Source: Gigaspora margarita
Taxonomy: Eukaryota; Glomeromycota; Glomeromycetes; Diversisporales; Gigasporaceae
DNA length: 64,000 bases
NCBI GenBank assembly: GCA_009809945.1
Contig: WTPW01001253.1
Location: 97,634 to 161,633, forward strand
Direction of reading: 5' to 3'
Shown: positions 12,715 to 23,260 of the stretch, one piece after another
How the letters are laid out: every line of letters starts with the position of its first letter
Position numbering within the stretch: the first letter of the stretch is position 1
Position numbers and translations under genes: made by a program
The notes under the pieces: generated by a model
Database searches by the model: none
What the model was told of the DNA's origin: nothing
The model's input: only the letters and a program-made list of their open reading frames with translations

Positions 12715-12960
12715 TTAACCCCTAACTCTAATGATACCCTAAATCTAATTATAAACTATCCCTAATTCTAACCACTAACTAACACTAATCCTAACCCTAA
12801 TCGCTAACTAACCCTAACTAACTAACACTAAATGCTACATCAACGATCCTAACCGCTAACTAACAATAAATGCTATATCAACGACCCAAAAGCGACAGAC
12901 TACACCAATAACTAACTAACTAACACTAAATGCTACCTACATCAACACCCAAAAGCGACA
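12715..12960. repeat. Degenerate CTAACC-rich tract (telomere-like wording)
   Basis: About 25 words of the type ctaac, ccctaa or actaac occur, mixed with a longer repeated unit containing aaatgctac, catcaacga and ccaaaagcgacag (12825-12970). The strict TTAGGG period is not kept, so this is not a functional telomere. Confidence 0.55.
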
Positions 12961-13011
12961 GAATACACCAATCATAATAGTGAAAACTCCCAACAACAGC
13001 GAAATCAACAA

Positions 13012-13430
13012 AGTCCAACGCTAATTCCAAACAACGTCGACACCATATACGACGACTTTAGTGACGACGATATTACACTATTAACAAGTAAAAAGGTTAG
13101 TTATAGTGTGAAACTCCAAAAAATAATGATACTGGATATTGCTGAAATCACACCAACACCAAACAATAACGATGTATATATGACGACTCCCAGCGACGAC
13201 TTTATTAATGAGAAAAAAAATAGGTCTGTTGTTATGTAAAAGCACCAACAATGGCAATAACGAGGCAGCAAAATTAACAAGAACATAAAAAATATAATCC
13301 CACCAATACCAACGATGACTCCGGCGACAACTTCAGCGAAGACTCCAACGACGGCTCCAACGACGGCTCCAACAGCGACAAAGATATTATTAGCAAAAAA
13401 TTTACTTATAAAAAAAAAAAAAATAAACTG
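13012..13430 (+). pseudogene. Fragment of an acidic Ser/Asp/Asn-rich reading frame
   Basis: Three successive pieces in shifting frames read like one disordered protein: IYDDFSDDDITLLTSKK (about 13045-13095), TPSDDFINEKK (about 13180-13220) and NDDSGDNFSEDSNDGSNDGS (about 13310-13375), then DKDIISKKF. The (S)DDF module recurs. Stops and frame shifts separate the pieces. It lies inside the GATCC-rich element and might be carried DNA. I do not recognise a family. Confidence 0.35.
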
Positions 13431-13619
13431 ATCATCAAATGATAATCAATTAACCAATTATATCGTGTTAGTTGTGTAACTGTATCGGATCCGGATCCGG
13501 ATCCGGATCTTGGCTTCGAAATTCGGATCTGAACATGGATCCGATCCGGTTTTCGGATCGGATCCGGATCTTTTAAAATATCCGTCCGATCCGATCCGTG
13601 CGGAACACTAATCTCATTA

Positions 13620-14490
13620 CACAAACGCGTAATATGCATACACTAAATTAACAAATTTGAATACGCGTGCGAACGGACAAAAAAATTCAAATTACGTTTT
13701 TGATATGATCTTCGTATTGTTTATGCAGACTTAGTCGACCATTAATATGTTTCTAAAACTTTCGGGAAATTTAGGAAGAGACGCATCAAAGAAGTCACTA
13801 ATTTTGGGCAAAATGCATCAAAAACATAATTTTGTATCACCTTGCATAGACACTAAAAGATCCTCCGCTACGCTCCGGATCAATAATTTAATTTAACACA
13901 AATAGACGAATAGGCAAATATATGAAAGTTTACAATAATTTTTTAAAAAAAATACTGTGAAAAAGTGAATATGGGTGGGCTTTCCATTCTCTGCTGCGAC
14001 TGACCCTAAATTCTGCCTGCTCTACGATTCAATTTATGCGAATTATGCAATTAGCAATAAATTTTTTAGAATTATGCTGCAAATTATGCGAATCAGGTAG
14101 AAATATGTGAATCTGCGATTAATTTATAAAATTTATCAGAAGTTATTGGAAAATTCCGACAAGCATGCTCGTGATTTGTAGCAATCCTATGATTGGCTAA
14201 ATGATGATAAATATAAACAATATGAACAATATAAAAAATTATCCAATTCAATTTCGGACCTTAATTTGATCTCATGAAATTCAGATCTTATATTTTTATT
14301 ATTTAGCCAATCATAAAATTTTTTAACTATGCTGTGTTTTGTTTCATTGATAAGTTCATTGACTGTCTATTTTCCCGAAATGTTCCGATATTATTCTATC
14401 TTCGCAGGTATGCGCTAGTCCTAAATATGGGTACCCAGGATATTTTCGTACATCAATTTAATACTCGGGTTACTTCTTTATGGAGCAAAC
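13620..14490. other. Intergenic DNA, nothing recognised
   Basis: It includes repeated words such as gcgaattatgcaa near 14040-14090 but no paired ends. Open frames are short. Confidence 0.5.
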
Positions 14491-14494
14491 CATA

Positions 14495-14599
14495 TGAGTG
14501 ACGCCAAGGGAAAATAGGACATTGGTTTATCATTGATTATTTATTTACTGTAAATAATAAATGATAAACCAATGTCCCATTTTTCCTTGGCGTCACTCA
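14495..14599. mobile_element. Fold-back MITE, 105 bp, TA flanks
   Basis: The arms tgagtgacgccaaggg and cc(a)ttggcgtcactca extend into a nearly complete hairpin over the whole length, including gacattggtttatcat and its complement. TA flanks both ends (14493-14494 and 14600-14601). Confidence 0.85.
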
Positions 14600-15169
14600 T
14601 ATAGAAACAATATGTTTACTATGCCTACTTCATGATACATTTGAGGGTACACATTATAGATACCCAGGTATAAATCAAGATCGGGTCTTTGAAACCAAAA
14701 AGAGATACACATTGGGGTACCTATGTTCATTTTTTATAGTATATAATACTAGCTAAAAGAAATATTATCCATCATCTTGGATTTCTTATAACGAATTTGA
14801 AAATATAAAAATTTAGGAAAAGGAGAATTTGTGTGTTAAAGTACCTGTTGCATACAAATCAAAAGAGAAACTTAAATTTATAGAAGATATCAATTGGATT
14901 TATGCGAAAGCATGTTTTAAAACTTAAAATTTATATTTCATAATAAAATCCAATATTTTTGATTATGTGATATTATTGTAAAAGACGATACTTCTAAAGA
15001 AATATATTCATGAGTTTGATTCACAAGTTGTCCCACCGAGTTGTTAAAACCTACACGGGTCACCCACTCACCCAGGTTCAATTACTATCTCTATATAATA
15101 TATATATATCTTCGATATATTTAACTATATTAATAATTTTTATTATATACTAAAATATATATATGTAAT

Positions 15170-15373
15170 AGATATTACACGGCTGTTGTGAATATCATGA
15201 ATTAGCACGGCTTTCGCCGTGCTAATACATGATGTTCACGGCGCACGTGTAATATCTGATATATTTCACGTTTCTGATTAAAATTTTTAATGATGATGTC
15301 ATACCGTGTAAAAATTTTTGATATCTTCATGGTATTACATCATCATAAAAATATCATCAGAAATGTTCACGGG
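15170..15373. repeat. Two adjacent hairpins
   Basis: The first (15170-15257) runs from agatattacac to gtgtaatatct and carries at its centre a strong stem, agcacggc-tttc-gccgtgct. The second (about 15265-15373) pairs ttcacgtttctgat with atcagaaatgttcacg around tgatgatgt-type arms. Both look like MITE remnants. A bacterial-type terminator reading of the central stem is not appropriate here. Confidence 0.65.
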
Positions 15374-15573
15374 AGAACATTAGGGACCGTGGAATATAAT
15401 ATAATATATATATAATATAATATAAATTCATAATATTCATATCAGATATTGTTACCCTAACCATTAACTAACCAAATATATAGAATGCCATATAAATTTT
15501 ATCAAAAACTGGAAAGTCTAATTGGTTGAACCTTATTTTAGCCAGGTAATGCAGTGATATAACCTCTGATTCA

Positions 15574-15878
15574 TGATTCCCCTTATGTCAAGAAAATGAT
15601 CTACATCCGATGTAAAACGAAATTTTGATAATAATACCCCTTTTTTGTTTATTTTAACATAGAGAAGCTCTCATTATAGGTAAAATTTCATGATATGCAT
15701 TTTTTACTTAGAAATCGGGGCTGGTTGTCATAGTAAAATTTTGTGCTATTACGGTTTCTTTGTTGGTTAGCAGGTTGTTTAGGTTACACGAAGATCCGAA
15801 GATCCTGCAATTTTTATTGGTTCCGACGGTGATCTGCAGTGATCTGCGGCTCGGAATTTTCTTGACATAAGGGTACTC
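15574..15878. mobile_element. hAT-type element, 305 bp, TSD ctgattca
   Basis: The 8-bp duplication ctgattca lies at 15566-15573 and 15879-15886. The ends share cccttatgtcaagaaaat and its reverse complement, with mismatches only at the outermost bases. Subterminal gatctgc and gatccga words are repeated at the right side. No ORF. It ends about 200 bases before the Rheb-like start codon. Confidence 0.75.
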
Positions 15879-16085
15879 CTGATTCATTGTTTTGCATATC
15901 TGCTAATTCTAGCTAGTAGTGCTGTAAAAGTCTAAGTCTATCCGGGTACAATGTCAATGCTATGCACATGATCAGCCACATGACAAAAGTTTTAGTTAGA
16001 TAGGTTCCAAATACAGAGATTGTATATGCGTGAGAAAAAATATAAAAATGCATACCCGATATTAAAAATCAATGCTGCTGGTATA

Positions 16086-17057
16086 ATGGCTGGCAACACA
16101 CTGAAAGCAAGGACCATCGCTATTTTAGGTTCTCGTGAAGTAGGTATGTAATATTTCTCCCTTTACACTTCTAATTATTAAATTTTAACGGTGTTACTCA
16201 ACTGACTTCTTTCAAAGGTAAATCCTCGTTGATAATTCAATTTGTGGAAAACCATTTTGTTGAATCTTATCATCCCTCCGTAGAGACTACTTTTCGTAAA
16301 GTTATAAGATATAAAGGACATGAAGTCGAAGCGGAAATCATAGATACTGCAGGTCAGGTAATTACTCGTATATTTTAATATTTTGATTTATTATATAATT
16401 CATTTTCTTTTAAATTGAATTGAATCAAAATATATATTTTTTTAATTTAGGTTGAACATTCGATTTTGAGCTTTACTCATGTTGTCGGAATACATGGTTA
16501 TATTTTGGTATATTCGGTTACTTCTAAACAAAGTTTTGAGATGGTAAAAATTATCAGAAATAAGATTCTGAATTATTCAGGAAGAGAATCTGTTCCAATT
16601 GTTCTTGTTGGTAACAAAATGGATTTACATCAGCAAAGGTAATTATGTATAAATAAATGTTTAAAAAAATTTTTTTTTAAATTTCTTATGTATTAGTTCT
16701 CTTATTAAATTTAATCTTTAGACAATTGACTTTTGAAGAAGGAAAAAATTTGGCTTCACATTGGCAATGCGCATGGACTGAAGCAACTGCAAAACGCAAT
16801 GATAATATAAGTATGTTTATTTAGTTTTAGCATTATATTCCAGTTATTAACATTTATAATTTTCTCTAGCTAATATTTTTAAACTCATGATAAATGAGAT
16901 GGAAAAAGATATAAATCCAAATAACAAAGAATTGAGTAAAAAATTCTTGAATATACTAAGATCTAAAACATTCTCTAAATTAGAAACAATTGCCTCATAT
17001 ATATTGACATCTATAGTAATATATTGTTTAAAATATTTAGAGTCACGTATTAGATGA
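16086..17057 (+). CDS. Rheb-like small GTPase, five exons, 220 aa, no CaaX box
   Basis: Exons 16086-16143, 16218-16357, 16451-16638, 16722-16810 and 16870-17057 join without a stop (663 bases); introns are 59-93 bases with GT-AG ends. The product matches Rheb, the GTPase that activates TOR: G1 GSREVGKS (15-22) with the Rheb-type Arg where Ras has Gly12, DTAGQ (62-66), the Rheb signature HGYILVYSVTSKQSFE (81-96), NKMD (121-124) and EATAK (149-153). Three features are odd. Switch I has Ser40 where Rheb/Ras have the effector Thr. DTAGQ is followed by Val-Glu instead of Asp-Glu. The C-terminus is about 35 residues longer than usual and ends in a hydrophobic stretch (199-215) and SRIR, without the farnesylated Cys motif. 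Membrane attachment by a tail helix is inferred. The five intact exons argue for a live gene. Confidence 0.93.
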
Positions 17058-17347
17058 TTATATCGTAACCGGATGTTCCAGTAGAACAAAGGTTAATACT
17101 GGGCTTAATTTAATTCCAGTTATTTTAATAAATATAATTTTTTTTTTTTTTGTAAAAGGTTTATCGTTATAAAAATTTATATTGAAATATTAAATGAAAA
17201 TGCGAATTTACGTATTAAATTACTATAGTCGATCCCCCTATGTACGCCGCAGCAATTGCGAAATTGCGAACCGATTTTGAGCAAGCTTTAGGTCTTTTGT
17301 TGATCAAATGTAGGAATTTTAATTTTTTTTAGAACTATATTTAATGG

Positions 17348-18178
17348 CAGTGATGGTAAATGATCCGAAATGACCAAAATGACAAATGACTAGTCATTGG
17401 GTCATTTCGAGGCTCAAAAAATGACCTAGGTCATTTAACATATGTTAGTTAGTATTCTAATGCTCTTTAGCCAATCAGAATTGGCCGCCAAACAAAATTA
17501 AAACATAATCAATAATTGTAGCTATAAGTCAATTAATATTTATGTCTTAACAGTTAAGTAAAGCTGTTCGAAATAATAAATTGCATATTTCGAACATCTT
17601 ACTTAAGACATAAATATTAATTGTCTTAGTAAAATTTGGAATTTAATCTATAGTTAAGATTATCGATAAGGAAAGCAATAAAGTTTGATAACTTTTTTAT
17701 ACGAGCAATTCAACCAATAAAATTATTTTATATGCCAATGAACTAAATGAACTTAATAACCTTGTCATGATTTAATAGCTTGGAGTCATTTAAATTTCGA
17801 TCAAACGATCGAGTTATTTACCATTCCTAGGTGGGACCGGGCATATAAACTTTTATTAGGTTTGGCCCGAGTCTACAAATACCTAGCCCAACCCAGCTTA
17901 CTTCGAAACCTACACGTATGCATTATTGTTATGCAGTTAAAGTTGATCAATCTATGTAAAAATATTAGATATGTGATACAAACTCTATATGCACGATGGC
18001 CTGATGACTAAATGACCCTCAAATGACCTCGGTCATTTCTAAATGACCATGATCATTTGGTCACGAGTCATTTCTAAATGACCCAAAATTGCGATGACCA
18101 TTAAATGACCCGTCATTTCAGGGTCATTTGAGGTCATTTGAAAAATTTGCAAATGACCAGGTCATTTACAATCACTGT
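17348..18178. mobile_element. hAT-type non-autonomous element, 831 bp, TSD tttaatgg
   Basis: The ends are cagtgatggtaaatga and tcatttacaatcactg, and the duplication tttaatgg lies at 17340-17347 and 18179-18186. The first and last 180 bases are filled with AAATGACC/GGTCATTT words in both orientations. A full-length sister of exactly 831 bases lies at 27351-28181, and a third copy enters the window at 63882. No transposase frame. Confidence 0.93.
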
Positions 18179-18186
18179 TTAATGGA

Positions 18187-19488
18187 GATCTATAAATTTC
18201 ATATCAAACTCTTAGAGTTGTAAAAAGTGTTAATAGCTTAAATTTAGCTAATATTTATACTGTATTTAAAGCTTTTTGAATAAGTTTAAGCAAAATCTAA
18301 TATAATTTGATACAGATAATAAACATTATAAAATAAGAGAATTACTATTTTCGCCATGGTAATTATAAAGAAAAGCGTAAAATTCAGAAGTTATCACATA
18401 AGTATTATAAATATTGCACTTATTTTGCTGTTTTTTTTTTTTTTTAATTATAACCTGTTCGTCAGAACTGTTTCAAAGTATATAACTTTATTTGATTTTT
18501 CGTTAAAGGTCAAATTAAGTTTCGATTTATATGTTTAAAAAAAATAATTCTTTTTGTCCTAATTAGAGTTTTCAAAAATAAAAACAGGATTGTTCTTTGA
18601 CTTTATACAAATAATTATATAATAAAAATTTCCTGGTAATTTCATGCCTAGATAATCAGTTGATAAATTTTAAAATATAGCTTATATCTAAATATCAAAT
18701 TTCATATAAATTAAATACAATATTCAATAAATTTAGATGTATATTATATAATTTTGCATGATTGATCCACATGATGTATATGGTGCCGGGGTAAAATAGT
18801 AAAAAAATCTGCAAATGTAAAATGCAACTATATATATAAATAAATATACATAAAAAATATTATGCACATTTTAATATATACTGCATCATCATAATTTTGG
18901 TTTGTTAATTTATTATCTCGAAAACTTTGAGCATGACAATCGATACAACTTTTTAACGTCAATATTTTCGTTTAGTTTACGATTTGCTAAATTTATAATT
19001 ATTAGTATTATATACTTGTCAAACATATCAACTTTTACGTAATATTGTAATATCGTTTTTAGTTGAGGACAAGTATGCTGTGTATGAACAATCAAACACA
19101 AAGACTGGTTTTTTAGAATTTTAGATATAAATTTATATGTATGAAAAACAGTACCATGGTAAAATTAATAATAGTGATCAATTAGGATTAAGAATTAAAA
19201 ATTAAAAATTATTCAAAATAGGCAACAAAAACATTCACATGTCTATTTAGTAATATTACACAAGAGCTCTCTTCTACCTAATTTATTATACTGCATATTT
19301 AAAGTAAAAATACAGTATTTATTTTATGCTTATAGTTAGTGTCTTAAACACCTAAATGGCTACAATAAAAGCTCCTAAGCCAAACTTAATACTGTAGTTT
19401 TAATATAAAAAAAAAATTTTTTCGACCTTATTTTAAGATTTTTTTAGTAAAAAAAAAAATAAATAAAAAAAAAATAAAAAATTGCATA
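18187..19488. other. AT-rich intergenic DNA
   Basis: No recognisable protein, no paired repeat ends. The 60-62 codon frames near 18356 and 18913 have no features beyond composition. Confidence 0.6.
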
Positions 19489-19743
19489 TTAAAAGGGAGA
19501 GGGAGATCCTGAAAAAATAAAAGCCCGGAATGGAAGAGCTGTTTGATTTCTTGTTCTTTGTGTTTCAACGAACGGATCTGTACCTTCAGTTAAATTTTCA
19601 TACTTTTGGCTGGCAGTAAGGTTATTATAAGCTTGAATGCCAACGTTTTGAGATCTTAAAGATTGACTTCTGATCGCTTGATTTATAGATTGATTTATAA
19701 ATTGATTCGAGGTCATAGATTGATTCATAATCGATTGGTTCAT
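19489..19743 (-). CDS. Short protein of the MNQ/IFSG family, 84 aa
   Basis: The function is unknown. The first half is a Gln/Asn/Ser array of imperfect pentapeptides (MNQSI, MNQSM, INQSI, RSQSL). The second half has AYNNLTASQKYENL, TEGTDPF, ETQRTRNQ and IFSGSPSPF at the end. The second half aligns with the proteins at 8792-9022 and 58191-58553, most closely with the latter (LTAxQKYENLT(K/E)G and FIFSGSP). There is no signal peptide, membrane segment or Cys residue. The DNA upstream (19744-19880) is T-rich on the plus strand. An intact frame and conserved tail support a real gene. Confidence 0.68.
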   Translation of the reverse strand: MNQSIMNQSMTSNQFINQSINQAIRSQSLRSQNVGIQAYNNLTASQKYENLTEGTDPFVETQRTRNQTALPFRAFIFSGSPSPF

Positions 19744-21267
19744 AATAATAAAAATGATTTAATATTTTTTATATTTTTTTAAAAAAATTTTTACACTTTT
19801 TTTTTATTATTTTTTTTTTTTTTATTTTTTTTGAAAAAGATAAAAATTCAATCTTTTATATACTTTTTTTTTTTATATATACATTTTTAAAAGAATTAAA
19901 TGTTAACTTTGTATAATAATGTACTATCGTTTTATTAAATTGCTTTTTTTGAACATGTAATGTTATCATCGCAGTAATTAGACCAACGTTATTCAAGAAG
20001 TCTCTTATTTTAATAAATTATATAGTAATAGGAAGAGTCTGTGTAATACATTGCATTTTTTAAAGGATTATCTGAACATGAAACATTCAAATATTCTCGT
20101 GATGTAATGTTTTCTTAAAATATATCACGATCTAATAAACAAGCTTTGTGATGCAATTTCGAACATGGAACTCCATAATTTAGAGCATCGGTTCATTGGG
20201 TCTTCAAACTATCAAAAAATATATATATATATTTAGTGTTACATTAAATTTTTATCAATTGTTTGTTTTTTTAATAAACAAATTATTGTCGTGGCTGATG
20301 GAATGTTTCTAGGGTAGTATTTAGGGATATACAGTATTTGGAATTTAGCATGGCTTATATTTTCAAATCGAGACTCCGAATTTCAGCATCAACCGTGACA
20401 ATTTATCATTATCAAAAATAGATAAAATTTAACTTTGATCGACGTTCGATGATGACCGAATTAAAAAAACTCACTGAATGAAAGCTTATTTTCAATGCTC
20501 GAAGTTCTTGATCAATGATCGTATAATTATTCATCGATTCCACTATCTAATAATTAGTAGAACGTGCGTAAGTCATACCTGGTAATTTTAAAGCACTATG
20601 ACGTAGGTCGTAACTTCTCTAACAATGGCGAACTTATCGAGTCGGTTTAGCCCGAACTTCAAATACAGTACAGTATAAATAGGAATTTTATGTATTTGTA
20701 TACATTGTCGTATTACATTAAGTAATTATGCTTAACTATTTGTTGTTTATCGTATGATCTTGAGTCTGAGCCGACTTTGGATATCGTTATATTATATTTA
20801 TGTACTGTACGTACGTATGACGTATAGCATGTGCATACAGTCTCATAATTAATAATTGTCCAATTATTTATGCATATAATTGGTACTGTAGAAAAGGAAT
20901 TTGCCAAGCCACTGTAGAATCAGAATATTGATTTGCCTTTAGCTTCTTAAATAATTCTAAGAATATCAAATACAGTATTTGCCCACGAAATTAATATATA
21001 GATAAATTCTTAATCGAAGGATCAGGCACAATTCTAGATTATTAGATGTAATATTTAGTAAATATTAAATATATACAGTAGTAACAATATAATGAATAAA
21101 TGTGTACACTGTAAATGAAATTGAATAAATATTTGTTTAATTTTTAATATTACGCACAATTCATTTATTATTACGACATATTACATATTTTACAAATATA
21201 CTGTATCAGATATGTACTCAATAAATAAACAAAAAAAAAAATATGAATCGCAAAGGTTATGAATTTT
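19744..21267. other. AT-rich intergenic DNA
   Basis: Simple T and AT runs occur at 19795-19880 and 20218-20232. No gene, no element ends. Confidence 0.6.
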
Positions 21268-21662
21268 AATGTTCCGATTCGGATTAAAAAACTCGATTTG
21301 ATCCAGGATTGAACAGAAACCGACTGAATCCGAAATTTCGGTTTGAATCCTGAGTCAATCCGAAGTATTTAATGGCTAAATATTTTAACATAATCGGCTT
21401 GGAATTTATATATTAGTGCCTAGGCTGGCATGTCACTATTTCCCAATTGGTTTCAATTTTTTTTTGACATATGTCCAAACATATTCCAAAAAAAATTGAA
21501 ACCAATTGGACATAGTGACATGCCATCCCTGATTAGTGCAATGTGAAAGAAAAAAAAAACTGGACACAAATCTCAAAATTAGGCTTAATCCGGGCAATCC
21601 GAAACTTTTGTCCCAACCCGATTTTACGGATCGGATTGGATGATAATTCGGATCCGAACACT
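21268..21662. mobile_element. Decayed element with gttcgg/ccgaac ends, carrying a nested MITE
   Basis: The left end taatgttccgattcggatt and the right end aattcggatccgaacacta are imperfect inverted copies. Interior words ccgaa and aatccg recur. It resembles the tagtgttccgc family at 11.4-13.6 kb. A 112-bp MITE lies inside at 21420-21531. No duplication could be fixed. Confidence 0.45.
21420..21531. mobile_element. hAT-type fold-back MITE, 112 bp, TSD attagtgc
   Basis: The two arms pair over about 45 bases (ggcatgtcacta, then caattggtttcaattttt). The 8-bp duplication attagtgc lies at 21412-21419 and 21532-21539. The left tip (ctaggctgg) has diverged from the right tip (ccatccctg). Confidence 0.9.
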
Positions 21663-22007
21663 AATTTTTTATAATATACATACATTATACTGTTATTAAA
21701 AAAAAAAAATTAAATTGCATCGTTGAACAAATTACCTCAATAAACAAAAAAAAAAGTACTGAAAGATTATGAATTACCTCATTAAATAACAATTTCAAAA
21801 AAAAAAAAAAAAAAGCCTATAATTTTGTAAGTCTTTCTCATAACTATCAAGTTGTGGTTTTTTTTTTTTTTATGAATTTGCACGTATTCATTGAATAACG
21901 ATTATTTGAAATAGTAAGTTTTTGGGTATGTCGGATTACATCAATGATTGGCGAAGCACTTGTGGCAACCAATATAGCGTAATATACGCCACAACTAAAG
22001 TGGCACA

Positions 22008-23260
22008 AATTTGATGATTAGACCGGTCCAGATTGGTCTGGTCTTAAGCTTAAATTAAAGCAGACTAATTTCAGTTTAAGACTGGTCTTAAGACTAACAG
22101 CGGTTGATTAGCCTAGACCACATAGCATCTAGTTTAGCAGCAAAAATATTTATACATCTTTTCGATATTATTAATAATAAAGAAAAATAATAATATAGAA
22201 TCCTTTCTATTCGTTTTTATGCTCTAGGGGTAATGACAGATATTATGTAATATGGCTGACATCTTATGCTGAATTACGTCATAATATAGTACATAATATT
22301 AAGGCTCAAATTTGAAGACTAGACCGGTCCAGATTGGTCTGGTCTTAAGACTTAGAGCTGACTAATTTTTTTTTCTCAGTTTAAGACTGGTTTTAAGACC
22401 AACAGCGGTTTATTAGCCTAGACCTTATAGTAAGGATAGGAATCATATGGTCATTAGTCGATTAGTCGACGATTAGTCGACTAATCGACTAAATTTTTTC
22501 ATAGTCAGTCGATCATTTAGTCGATTAGTCGATTAGTCGATTAGTCGATTAGTCGATTAGTCGACTAGTCGATTAGTCGATTAGTCGATTAGTCGATTAG
22601 TCGATTAGTCAACTAATCGATTAGTCGACTAATCGATTAGTCGACTAATCGACTAGTCGATTAGTTGACTAATCGATTAGTTGATTAATCGATTAGTCAA
22701 TTAGTCAATTAGTCGATTAGGTTAATCATCTATTTCATATTTTCATTACTATATTTCTGGTATTCATTTTTTTTTGTATATTTATTGACTAGCCAATTAA
22801 TCAACTAATCGATTAATCAACTAATCGACTAATCAACTAGTCGATTAGTCGACTAGTCGATTAGTCGACTAATCGATTAGTCGACTAGTCGATTAGTCGA
22901 CTAATCGATTAGTTGATTAATCGAATTAGTCGATTTTTAGTCAGTCGACGACTAACAGTTTTAGTCGACTGACTAATCGACTAAAAATTTTTGACCGATT
23001 CCTATCCTTACCTTATAGCATCTAGTTTAGCAGCAAAAATATTTATACATCTTTTCGATATTTTTAAAGAAATTAATATAGAACCCTTTCTATTCGTTTT
23101 ATGCTTTCAAGATAATGACAGATATTATGTAAATATCCTAAGAAAGGCTGACATCTTACGCTGAATTACGTCATATCTGTTACTACTCACATTTAATCTA
23201 TAATCTATCGCACATACTGTATAAAAATAACATATAGTATATATATTAAATTTCTTATAT
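22008..23260. repeat. Tandem duplication of a unit of about 300 bp, the second unit split by an insertion
   Basis: Unit 1 (about 22008-22305) and unit 2 (22306-22430 plus 23011-23180) share caaatttga, then gaccggtccagattggtct, then agcggttgattagcctagacc-like wording and the dispersed repeat that starts tagcatctagtttagcagc. The left part of each unit is itself a small palindrome. Unit 1 provides the empty site for the element at 22431-23010. Confidence 0.75.
22431..23010. mobile_element. hAT-type element made of a TTAGTCGA octamer array, 580 bp, TSD ccttatag
   Basis: The ends are taaggataggaatc and ga(cc)gattcctatcctta. The duplication ccttatag lies at 22423-22430 and 23011-23018. Almost all the interior is the 8-base word ttagtcga or its complement tcgactaa, in runs that switch direction and form nested palindromes. 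A 60-base AT spacer near 22725-22790 separates two arrays. No coding capacity. The octamer may be an expanded transposase-binding subterminal repeat (inference). Confidence 0.9.

Larger units (their letters stand above)
12107..13610. mobile_element. Second GATCC-rich element, interrupted and enlarged
   Basis: It starts tagtgttccgcaagatccg directly after the previous element and ends gcggaacacta at 13600-13610. Its head matches 11427-11650 and its tail matches 11944-12104. Between them lie a hairpin with an assembly gap, a CTAACC-rich tract and a low-complexity acidic reading frame. The extra 0.8 kb relative to its neighbour is either insertions or carried DNA. Confidence 0.6.

Noticed and set aside
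12715..12960. Chromosome end or telomere
   Set aside because: The CTAACC words are irregular and embedded inside a repeat element with sequence continuing on both sides.
15209..15228. Bacterial-style terminator hairpin agcacggc-tttc-gccgtgct
   Set aside because: It lies at the centre of a larger palindrome in fungal DNA, with no T run and no upstream gene.
22431..23010. CRISPR-like array
   Set aside because: The octamers are contiguous and switch direction; there are no unique spacers, and the ends and duplication are those of a transposon.
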